A stretch of 64,000 bases of DNA from Ancistrus triradiatus (lineage: Eukaryota; Chordata; Actinopteri; Siluriformes; Loricariidae): positions 62,001 through 126,000 of the forward strand of contig JAJAGP010000181.1 in NCBI GenBank assembly GCA_025084515.1, in the 5' to 3' direction. Below the pieces are notes generated by a model. The model was not told the origin of the DNA, ran no database searches, and saw only the letters and a program-made list of their open reading frames with translations. Position 1 is the first letter of the stretch, and each line of letters opens with the position of its first letter. A program made the translations under genes and the position numbers. Positions 44,825 through 53,945 of this stretch are shown in pieces.

Positions 44825-45120
44825 TAAGTCAAGTCAAGTCAGATTTATTTTACATAGCGCTTTTTACAATGGAGCATTGTCTCAAAGCAACTTTACAAGT
44901 TTAGATTATCTCCTAATAACTACGTTCAATCCCAAATTGAGCAAGCCTAGGGCGACAGTGGCAAGGAAAAACTCCCTAGTTCTAGGAAGAAACTTTGGGA
45001 GGATCAAGACTCAAAAAGGGACCCAACCTCCTTGGGCCGCGTAGATGATAAATCTAAGAGCAAACTAAAGTCATGGAGTCAAAGTTCGAATAGAATGTGA
45101 AGTATGCACATCGACATTAA
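44825..45120 (-). mobile_element. L2-type LINE tail, reverse orientation
   Basis: It starts AAGTCAAGTCAAGTCAGA (the complement of the tail) and runs to ATCGACATTAA. The flanks CATGTT (44819-44824 and 45121-45126) look like its target duplication. Confidence 0.88.
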
Positions 45121-45897
45121 CATGTTACACATGTTCCTACACTTTTGAGGACTTAAGCCGAACTTTCTTCTCTGCATCGGTCATAATTAATTTAATTCTT
45201 AACGCTAACTTATTTTGAAGATTCCGCGTCCGCGCCGGCTCCGCCTCGCTCCGTTCAATCACTCGTATTTGTATTTTCCAGCGTGAAGTGCCGCAAGCAA
45301 CATATGCGGATATGATAAGGCGGGGGACAAACAAATCATGTGACACAACGAATCGATAATGAAATTCGTTGTCAACGCTTTTAATAATCGATTATTATCG
45401 ATTTTATCGATTCGTTGTTGCAGCTCTAGTCGATATAGCTTAAAAACTCGATATATCGCCCAGGCCTACTTCAGATCAATACAGAATCTCACGTGGAGAG
45501 CACACATACAGTAGAACACATGAGAAACACAGTAAAGTAATGCCCTGCTAAACATACAGGTAACAGACAGAAGGGGACATCAACAATTTGGTTTAGAAGG
45601 ATTTTTTAAATCCTGTAATAAGGCAAGTATTTTCCTATAATATGCACGAAATAAACAGTTTCCTGGAACACGGTACATATGGATAGCAGAATTTGACTGT
45701 ATAAACTTTTGATAAAAAGTTTCTTTTAGCAATTACACTGCATTGTGTTTATGCGAATCCAAAACTGGCTTTGTAGCTTGGCAAGTCATCAGTAAGTTGC
45801 ATTGTTTTTTTAAGTGATGTTTTCAGAGAAAGAACTACTTCTTTGGCATAAGCGCTGACGAAATGCTGCTGCTTTAAAGAAATAATATGCCCATATA

Positions 45898-47190
45898 CAG
45901 TGGGGCAAAAAAAGTATTTAGTCAGCCACTGATTGTGCAAGTTCTCCTAGTTAGAAAGATGAGAGGTCTGTAATTTTCATCATATGTACACTTCAACTAT
46001 TGGAGACAAAATGAGAAAAAAAATCCAGGAAATCACATTGTAAGACTTTTAAATAATTTTATTGTAATTTATGTTGGAAAATAAGTATTTGGTCAGTAAC
46101 AAAACGTATTTGGTCAAACGTTTCCTGTAAGTCTTCACCAGGTTTGCACACACTGTAGCTGGTATTTTGGCCCATTCCTCCATGCAGAACTCCTCTAGAA
46201 CAGTGATGTTTTGGGGCAACACAGACTTTCAACTCCCTCCACAAAGTTTCTATGGGGTTGAGGTCTGGAGGCTGGCTAGGCCACTCCGGGACCTTGAAAT
46301 GCTTTTTACAGAGCCACTCCTTCGTTGCCCGAGCGGTGTGTTTGGGATCATTGTCATGCTGGAAGACCCAGCCATGTTCCATCTTCAATGCTCTCACTGA
46401 TGGAAGGAGGTTTTGGCTTAAAAATCTCACGATACATGGCCCCGTTCTTTCTTCCCTTGACACAGATCAGTCGTCCTGTCCCCTTTGCAGACAAACAGCC
46501 CCAAAGCATGATGTTTCCACCCCCATGCTTCACAGTAGGTATGGTGTTCTTCGGATGCAACTCAGCTTTCAAACACTACCAGTTAAGTTTTTACCAAAAA
46601 GTTCTATTTTGGTTTCATCTGACCACATGATATTCTCCCAATCCTCTTCTGGATCATCCATCTCCTCTCTAGCAAACCTCAGACGGGCCTGGACATGTAC
46701 TGGCTTAAGCAGAGGGGCACGCCTGGCACTCCAGGATCCGAGTCCCTCTCAGCATAGTGTGTTACTGATGGTAGCCTTTGTTACTTTGGTCCCAGACCTC
46801 TGCAGGTCCCTCCGTGTAGTTCTGGGATTTTTGCTCACTGTTCTCATGATCATTTTGACCCCACAGGATGAGATCTTGCATGGAGCCCCAGATCAAGGGA
46901 GATTATCAGTGATCCTGTATGTCTTCCATTTTCTTACAATTGCTCCCACAATTGATTTATTCACACCAACCTGCTTGCCTATTGTAGATTCACTCTTCCC
47001 AGCCTGGTCCAGTTCCACCATGATATGCAATTAAATTCTTTAAAAATCCTACAATATGATTTCCTGGATTTTTTTTCTCATTTTTTCTCTCATAGTTGAA
47101 GTGTCCCTATGATGAAAATTACAGACCTCTCATATTTCTAAGTAAGAGAACTTGCACAATCAGTGGCAGAGTAAATACTTTACTCCACAG
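45898..47190 (-). mobile_element. Tc1-like transposon, CAGTGGGGC family, copy D
   Basis: The left end is CAGTGGGGCAAAAAAAGTAT with TA at 45896-45897. The right end TACTTTACTCCACAG is eroded, with TA at 47191-47192. It lies in intron 1 less than 1 kb from exon 1. Confidence 0.9.
46110..46992 (-). pseudogene. Broken Tc1-like transposase, copy D
   Basis: The N-terminus is gone: a deletion near 47005 joins the CCAGGCTGG codons to the terminal repeat, removing the start and first helix. The catalytic regions are readable: RAEL..KNTIPTVKHGGG, QHDNDPKHTARATKEW (second Asp) and SQPPDLNPIETLWREL (Glu kept). A frameshift after KVC truncates the C-terminus. Confidence 0.9.
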
Positions 47191-47591
47191 TACATGTTGT
47201 TCCCTTCTGAAACATTCAGGTATCGGGACCCTGTACAAATCCATTTCCTTCAATATACTTCTCAAATTTGGTCTTTATTGATAAACCACCTTTCACACGT
47301 CAGCCAAGAATTAAATTTGCAATTGGGATGCATTTTTTTTTCTACATTCCCATATAAAGCATGTAGAAGCATGTTGACTGTTTTGGGTGAACATGCAATT
47401 GGATGCATAATTTTCATGATGTAGCTATAGGTTACTTTCACTTTCCTGGAAACATATCATTGCAGCTTTCAGTTTCGTTTTAAAAGTACAGAATTAATGG
47501 GAATAATGCCGCTGTATTCATAAAAATAGTATTTACCAAGTTTTAGTTTTCACCTGCCGTAAATAAGTACAAATGAGACACCAGTCCTGAG

Positions 47592-47752
<161 letters not shown>

Positions 47753-47992
47753 TTTTGGGTTTTTTTTATTATTTTTTTTAATAAAACCCTGGACAGTCTA
47801 TACCTGCTCGCTGCCTGTATTCCTGTCCTCCTATTTGGCCAAACAAACTGACAGATTCGAGGACCAACCGAGGACAAAAAACATGACGGCCTTCCGAAAT
47901 CCATCTTGTCTGTTTCGTCTTAACTCAGGCGTTATACATTTCGTGAGCCAGCCCAATAAAGAAGGACCATCAGAAACCCATAGAATCCTCAC

Positions 47993-48046
47993 CTTGTATG
48001 AATCGGTGGCTAACAATAAGTTGAATTCAGTATTCCTCGTCTCCAT
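47993..48046 (-). CDS. nampt: Nampt exon 1 (coding start)
   Basis: Nampt makes nicotinamide mononucleotide from nicotinamide and phosphoribosyl pyrophosphate, the limiting step of NAD salvage. This exon supplies the first 18 residues METRNTEFNLLLATDSYK, matching the vertebrate start (EFNILLATDSYK). The ATG at 48046 has A at -3 and G at +4, a strong context. The donor is GTGAGG at phase 0 and joins exon 2 (VTHYKQ) exactly. The frame is open upstream to ATG codons at 48112 and 48076, so a 22-residue or shorter N-terminal extension is possible, but the conserved length favours 48046. With exons 2-4 the coding total is 444 bp (148 codons). Which of the fish nampt paralogues this is cannot be told. 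Confidence 0.95.
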
Positions 48047-48139
48047 CGTTCCCTTGACAAAAGCGACTGCTCTCATCACAGCTGCTCCTGCTACTTCTGA
48101 AAGGGAACTCACAACCTAACCCATAGGCTGGTGAAGAAC

Positions 48140-48210
48140 GAGCAGGAGGCGGGTCTCATAACGGCAGTGGAGCGTTTAGGATGACGTTAACTGTGGGCGG
48201 GAGGCTATGG
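48140..48210 (-). promoter_or_regulatory. nampt: Likely nampt promoter: GC boxes and CRE-like site
   Basis: Within 165 bp upstream of the ATG are GGAGGCGGG (48145-48153), TGACGT (48182-48187) and GTGGGCGGG (48193-48201), in locally GC-rich sequence without a clear TATA box. GC-box promoters are known for vertebrate NAMPT. Assignment is by position and motif only. Confidence 0.5.
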
Positions 48211-48879
48211 CTTCAGACGCAATGGCTAAGGCTATGATGGCTCAGCAATTGTGTTGAGTATTTAAATTGCAGCGGGTTAATTACCTGCAATTGTGTGGGT
48301 GCTAGTTAACAGGCCTTGATTATGGATTGGATAACAGACAGAGAACTCGTCTAATGTGCATAATGAACTTATATTACTTTTCTATTGTTTTATTCAGTCA
48401 TGTAATTTTCGAATAACGCTTTATTTAAAATATTTTGCAACTTGCGATAGTTTACAGACAATTTAATGTTTACTACATTGCTACTTTGTACATATATGGA
48501 GTGGGATATCTGTGACAGTAAATAGAGTGGAAGTGGCGGGTCTTGTGACTCTTAGCAGCTGCCGCTAGATGGAGGTAGACGGCGCTGCCGATGGCAAGGA
48601 TGGCAAACAAATCGTCAGTCTTCCTTCTTCTGCTCGATTTTAAATACCTGCTAGCTTTGTAAAAGTTACGGGTAAAAACAGTAAATAAAAGTAATATTAC
48701 TTGGAATTATACACCAATTTCAAATACGTTCCTCTGCAAAATGTTAGAAAGAGGTTTTTACAGTTACCCCTAAAGGTATGAAACATTTCAGGCAGGATTT
48801 AGGTCTCATCCTTCCTTATCCTGTCGCTCGTGTGGGGTCCACCCACTGCCATTTGAAGCGACCGAGAATACTCCAGCCG
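48211..48879. other. Upstream region of nampt without recognised features
   Basis: No repeat or gene is recognised. The region may hold further promoter or enhancer sequence. Confidence 0.4.
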
Positions 48880-49020
48880 ATACATCGCTCCATTTGTCGC
48901 CAGAAACCACACTCAAACCATGCCAATTTAGCATAGCCAATTAACCTAATATGCATGTCTTTGGAGTGTGGGAGGAACCCGAGTGCCCAGAGTAAACTCA
49001 CACAGGAACGGGAAGGAAAT
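48880..49020 (-). repeat. (GAAT)n-tailed SINE-like repeat, fragment
   Basis: CATGCCAATTTAGCATAGCC, CATGTCTTTGGAGTGTGG and AGGAACCCGAGTGCCCAGAG match the common fish repeat seen in reverse at 16365-16560. Confidence 0.65.
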
Positions 49021-49558
49021 GCAATCTTTAAGTTATTTTCGGCATCTCGTGCTTATGGAGGCAGCTGTGTGTTAGTGCGCACAAAACAAAACCAAAGACT
49101 GGCATAAACGTATGTGATTACCCGATCACACATGTAGGGGAGGACCGGGTAAGGTTGTAACACTTTTTGCTTCAGCGCCTGTAACTCACAGAATTTTTGA
49201 GTTCTCAAACTTTTATACAAAGTACACACATTTCTTTACTACAAATAGCACCAATTCATTCCTCTGCAAGATTATCACAGACCTCTTGAGTTGATGTCAA
49301 ATACATGGTGTTCCTTTGTTACAACCTACCCCACAATCGGGGTAGGTTGTAACACATGCTGGAGTAGGTTGTAACAATTAGACAAAAGAAGCAAAAACAG
49401 AGGCCACACCTTGCAATATGCTTCAAAAAGAGGTTGATTGAAAAACAATTGAAAAACAATCCAGAACAATGTCTCTGTCTCTCTGTGACTGACCAAAACT
49501 CAAATCCTCTTTCTTCCCTCACATGGAGTGAGTCCATAATACAGGTATTTGGCATTTA

Positions 49559-51082
49559 CAGTGGGGCAAAAAAGTATTTAGTCAGCCACTGATTGTGCAA
49601 GTTCTCCTACTTAGAAAGATGAGAGAGGTCTGTAATTTTCATCATTGGTACACTTCAACTATGAGAGACAAAATGAGAAAAAAAAATCCAGGAAATCACA
49701 TTGTAGGATTTTTAAAGAATTTATTGTAAATCATGGTGGAAAATAAGTATTTTGTCACCCACAAACAAGCAACATTTCTGGTTCTCACAGACCTGTAACT
49801 TCTTCAAGAAACTCTTCTGTCCTCCACCTGTCCACAGCCTCAAACAGTCAGACATTAAACTCAAGCATAGCCAAGACCAAAGAGCTGTCGAAGGACACCA
49901 GGAAGAAAATTGCAGACCTACACCAGTCTGGGAAGAGTGAATCTAAAATAAGCAAGCAGGTTGGTTTCAATAAATCATCTGTGGAAGCAATTGTAAGAAA
50001 ATAGAAGACATACAGGACCATTGATAATCTCCCTCCCACACAAGATCTCATCTCATGGGGTCAAAATCATCATGAGAACAGTGAGCAAAAATCCCAGAAC
50101 TACACGGCGGGACCTGATGAATGACCTGCAGAGAGCTGGGACCAAAGTAACAAAAGGCTACCATCAGTAACACACTACGCCGAGAGGGACTCAGATCCTG
50201 CAGTGCCAGGCGTGTCCCCCTGCTTATGCCAGTACATGTCCAGGCCTGTCTGAAGTTTGCCAGAGAGCATATGGATGATCCAGAAGAGGATTGGGAGAAT
50301 ATCATGTGGTCAGATGTACTCAAAATAGAACTTTTTGATAAAAACTCAACTCATTGTGTTTGGAGGAAGAAGAATGCTGAGTTGCATCCCAAGAACACCA
50401 TACCTACTGTGAAGCATAGGGGTGGAAACATCATGCTTTGGAGCAGTTATTCTGCAAAGGGGACAAGACGACTGATCTGTGTTAAGGGAAGATGAACGGG
50501 GCCATGTATCATGAGATTTTAAGGCAAAACCTCCTTCCATCAGTGAGAGCATTGAGGATGGAACGTGGCTGGGTCTTCCAGCATGACAATGATCCCAAAC
50601 ACACCGCTCGGGCAACGAAGGAGTGGCTCTGTAAAAAGCATTTCAAGGTCCTGGAGTGGCCTAGCCAGTCTCCAGACCTCAACCTCATAGAAAATTTGTG
50701 GAGGGAGTTGAAAGTCTGTGTTGCCCCAAAACATCACTGCTCTAGAGGAGATCTGCATGGAGGAATGGGCCAAAATACCAGCTACAGTGTGTGCAAACCT
50801 GGTGAAGACTTACAGGAAACGTTTGACATCTGTCTTTGCCAACAAAGGTTATGTTACAAAGTATTGAGTTGAACTTTTGTTATTGACCAAATACTTACTT
50901 TTCACCATGATGTACAATGAAATTCTTAAAAAATCCTACAATGTGATTTCCTGGATTTTTTTTTCTCATTTTCTCTCTCATAGTTGAAGTGTACCTATGA
51001 TGAAAATTACAGACCTCTCTCATCTTTCTAAGTAGGAGAACTTGCACAATCAGTGGCTGACTAAATACCTTTTTCTTCACTG
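49559..51082 (+). mobile_element. Tc1-like transposon, CAGTGGGGC family, copy E
   Basis: This is the longest uninterrupted copy of the family here (1524 bp). It starts CAGTGGGGCAAAAAAGTATT and ends ACCTTTTTCTTCACTG, with TA at 49557-49558 and 51083-51084. It split a SINE: the flanks join as GGCAT-TTA / GCAGAAGCCC, the complement of CTGCTAAATGCC. Confidence 0.93.
49867..50867 (+). pseudogene. Tc1-like transposase, copy E, most complete of the family here
   Basis: The start codon reads ATA at 49867-49869. Domains are in order: an N-terminal helix-turn-helix with KISKQVGFNKSSVEAIV-like blocks, the linker, the first Asp block (WSDVLKIELF, with Glu-Thr replaced by Val-Leu), KNTIPTVKHRGGNIMLWSSY, QHDNDPKHTARATKEW (second Asp) and SQSPDLNLIENLWREL (Glu). 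A frameshift after KVCVA throws the last 45 or so codons out of frame. A TGA lies at 50865-50867. The damage is small compared with copies A to D. Confidence 0.9.
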
Positions 51083-51262
51083 TAGCAGAAGCCCTTATCC
51101 AGAGCACCTTGCAACATATACAGTCTTACAATCCAAGCAATTGTAGGTTTAAGGTCTTGCTCAAGGACCCAACAACTGTGGCTTGGCAGAGGTGGGATTT
51201 GAACCCTGGACTTTCTGGTCTAGGGTCCAATACCTTAACCGCTAGGCTACAGTCTCCAGGGC
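51083..51262 (-). mobile_element. tRNA-derived SINE split by Tc1 copy E
   Basis: On the minus strand the A box (CTAGCGGTTAAGG), the B box (GGGTTCAAATCCC) and the tail GCTCTGGATAAGGGCTTCTGC are clear. The rest of its tail (TAAATGCC) lies at about 49550-49558, on the far side of Tc1 copy E. Confidence 0.88.
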
Positions 51263-52208
51263 TGCTGTTCCTGCTGCACTTCAGAGAAAACTTTGTTACT
51301 ACTCCAGTAACATACACCGAGAAGATAACTGGACCCCTAGTCTCTCAGCTTCTGCAGTGATTTGCAGTATCTGCTCAGTTTTACGTGGCTGATCCAATGT
51401 GCCTTCGCAACTGATTTGACTGACTTGCCCATCTTTGTGATCTCATCATATGTTTTTTTTTTTACCATTTGCAGGCACACCTCTGTCAGTCTTTCTTTTC
51501 CACTGCATAGGCATTCTGTAAAATTATTAAAATCAAGAAAGTTTTCTTAGTTGTGTGTAAGGGGATGGTTGTAACACTTTTTAAAGATGTGTTACAACCC
51601 ACCCCACCCCTGTCAGACACCCCTGTTTACCTAGCTGTATTAGCATAGTGGTTTGAAATTAGCACGGGAGAAATGCATCACATTTTGCCTGACAAACTAC
51701 AATTTAATGTAACATAATTCATATGGTTTCATCTATAATAGTATAAGTACTAAACAAAATATAGTCTTGGTTCAAAAATTTACTTTCTTACCTCAAAATT
51801 AGTTTTTTTATTTATAAAATCTGCATGTGCCTGTTTCCAGCCTTGACAACCATCATGTGGGATCAGGGAGGAAATGGGTAAACACTGAAATGATCATATG
51901 ACTCCTATGTTATCCATGACTGGTGAAATTGGTGGTGTTACAACTCTCCCCATGTTACAACCATACCCGGTCTCCCCTATAACCATGAAGTGTGCTGTGC
52001 AAGTGCATATAGTGATGAAGAAAGCATGACGAAAGTGCGCCGGAGCGCATTTCTGTGTGAACCTAGTGAGAGTGCGGGCAAGAGCACGCTTGTCCCCCCT
52101 CCCCATTCGTGCTCTGGCGCGGTTTAAGTTGACCGTGCTCAGTGTGAGTACACCCTAAGTCTAGGCTAAAGTTACACAGGATGTTGGCTAGACGGATATG
52201 ACTTAGAC

Positions 52209-53147
52209 CATATGTGTCAAACTCAAGGCTCGCGGGCCAAATGTGGCCTGCCAAGTCAAGTCAAGTCAGATCTATTTATATAGCGCTTTATACAATGGAG
52301 CATTGTCTCAAAGCAACTTTACAAGTGTAGATTATCTCCTAATATCTACGTCCAATCCCAAATTGAGCAAGCCTAGGGCGACAGTGGCAAGGAAAAACTC
52401 CCTAAGTGTTATGAGGAAGAAACCTTGGGAGGACCAAGACTCAAAAAGGGGCCAAACCTCCTTGGGCGATGATAGCCAAGTCATTTTATGTGGCCCGCGA
52501 GAGCTTAAAATGTCTATGTCAAATGAGTTTATGCTACTCTAAAGCGTATATTCACCATAAAATACATTTCCCACAACACACTGCATTACCAATTACGGAT
52601 TATATGGATTACGTACCCGCAAAGTGACGGCATCTCGCCACTGGATGGCAGTGTATCCACATCAGCGTTTAACGACAGCGGTTTATCCCAAGTGGTAAAA
52701 ATGATCCAAAAATGTCCAGGAAGAGAAAAATTTATAGAGATGGAAGGCAGTTTCAGAAAAGATGGCAAAGCGAATACATGGTTTGTGGTTCAAGGGGAAA
52801 AACCGGAATGTCTTTAGTGTTATGAGGCCGAATCAGTCATCAAAGAGTATAATATACATTTTTGACATCTCTTTCTTTTCCCCTGAATCACATTTGCTTC
52901 TGTTAATGGCTTATATACGTCAATATACGACTCCTATTTTTTTATTTTGAGTGAATTACATATATGCTACTCTGTTTGTGCAGCAATGTATTTACTGTGT
53001 TTACTTTAACAATTATATATGATATAAAAAGCAGTTATTTAACAATATGTTAAGGAGTAGATTTACTGTCTTATAGTTACAACTGGCCCTTTGAAGGCAA
53101 CTATAATGCAGATATGGCCCTCGGTGAAAATGAGTTTGACACCCCTG
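52209..53147. mobile_element. Non-autonomous hAT element (GTGTCAAACTC ends)
   Basis: The left end CATATGTGTCAAACTC and right end GAGTTTGACACCCCTG are inverted. The flanks ACTTAGAC (52201-52208 and 53148-53155) are an exact 8-bp duplication. GGCCCGCGAGAGC and TGGCCCTCGGTG are the usual subterminal words of this family. It is non-coding and contains a reversed L2 tail. Confidence 0.92.
52259..52474 (-). mobile_element. L2-type LINE tail inserted in the hAT MITE
   Basis: A reversed tail starts in the AAGTCAAGTC array and stops at CCTTGGGCGATGATA. GCCAAGTCA flanks it (52250-52258 and 52475-52483); part of that word overlaps the tail repeat. Confidence 0.85.
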
Positions 53148-53945
53148 ACTTAGACAAAGGCATGCATATTCATAATCAAAGCTTGGCCGGGGTTACTGAG
53201 GCCAGAGTCTGGAGTCATGTCGGGTCTGCCTATCTTGTCATGCCTTGACCTTTGGCCGGGAGTGTCTGGTGGGTGGTCTGGCTGGGCTGGGCTTCGGTCC
53301 TCTTCATCTTGACTTGTGCATCCTTTCCTTAGACTAAGGGCAGAGCTGGGGGGTCATAATCAAAAAGTTCTTTGGTGATCTGGAATGTTGGGTTGCTGTC
53401 TTCTGCCTCCAGTGGGGTGGCTGATATCTCATGTGATCCCTCTTGGCTGTGTTACCTTCAGGTTCTCCACTTTCTATGTCTGCTTCTGTAGCTAATGCTG
53501 TCGGAGTCTCATGCTACACATGGCATCAGTGATGGTTAATAGACTCTGTGCTCTTAACCAATAACTAACTACATTTTCTGTTTTCTCTCCGAGCTTGTGT
53601 TCCAGTACCAGTTCCAGCCCCACGCAGTAAGATTTTCCTCTGCTTCAGCTCCACTCAAGTTATTTCTGTCATCAGCTCCAGCCCCACCATACCCGGGCCA
53701 CACCAGGGGGCATTAACTCTCTCCCTCCTCCGGTTGGCCTGGGATGAAGTGACGCCAAGTACTTTCCTGCCGAGTGACTCTATGTATTAGACTAAATAAT
53801 GCCAATATGCGTATTTTTACGTTATTTTTTTATTTGAACTATAACTATGAGACTATTTGATTAGATGAACTATATTCATTCTAACATTTATCCTCTACGC
53901 CACCCAAGGAGGATGGGTCCCTTTTTGAGTCTTGGTATTCCCAAG

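Larger units (their letters stand above)
43188..45428 (-). mobile_element. Middle hAT element with GCTGCAACTAACGATT-type ends
   Basis: The ends are TAGGCCTGCAACTAACGATT and the complement-type TCGTTGTTGCAGCTCTA. Both flanks are GTCGATAT (43180-43187 and 45429-45436), an exact 8-bp target duplication. It inserted into the outer hAT and itself contains an inner hAT and a reversed L2 tail. Confidence 0.92.
39756..45468. mobile_element. Outer hAT element with GGCTGGGCGATAT ends
   Basis: The left end TACGGCTGGGCGATATGG and right end ATATATCGCCCAGGCCTA are inverted. The flanks CCTCAGAT (39748-39755) and CTTCAGAT (45469-45476) match at 7 of 8 positions, the hAT 8-bp target duplication. It contains a Tc1 element, an L2 tail, a small MITE and a second hAT. 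No transposase of its own is recognised. Confidence 0.8.
49137..51977. mobile_element. Unassigned DNA transposon, GGGGAGACCGGGT ends, TA target
   Basis: The left end GGGGAGGACCGGGTAAGG and right end ACCCGGTCTCCCC are inverted, extending through GGTTGTAAC for about 24 bp. The flanking TA duplication is 49135-49136 and 51978-51979. The motif GGTTGTAAC recurs inside, notably as a 16-bp-arm palindrome near 49319-49357 and again near 51560-51600. Without the inserted Tc1 about 1.3 kb remain, partly a SINE, and no transposase is recognised. Confidence 0.75.
49028..52157 (-). repeat. AGGGTGTACTC-ended repeat, copy 3, split by a transposon
   Basis: The left remnant (49028-49136) ends GATCACACATGTA and the right remnant (51978-52157) resumes with TATAACCATGAAG and ends TGTGAGTACACCCT. 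Comparison with copy 2 (CATGTACAACCATG read in reverse) shows that a 2841-bp element entered at TA. Confidence 0.7.

Noticed and set aside
46252..47034. 260-codon plus-strand frame
   Set aside because: It is the antisense frame of Tc1 copy D and not a new gene.
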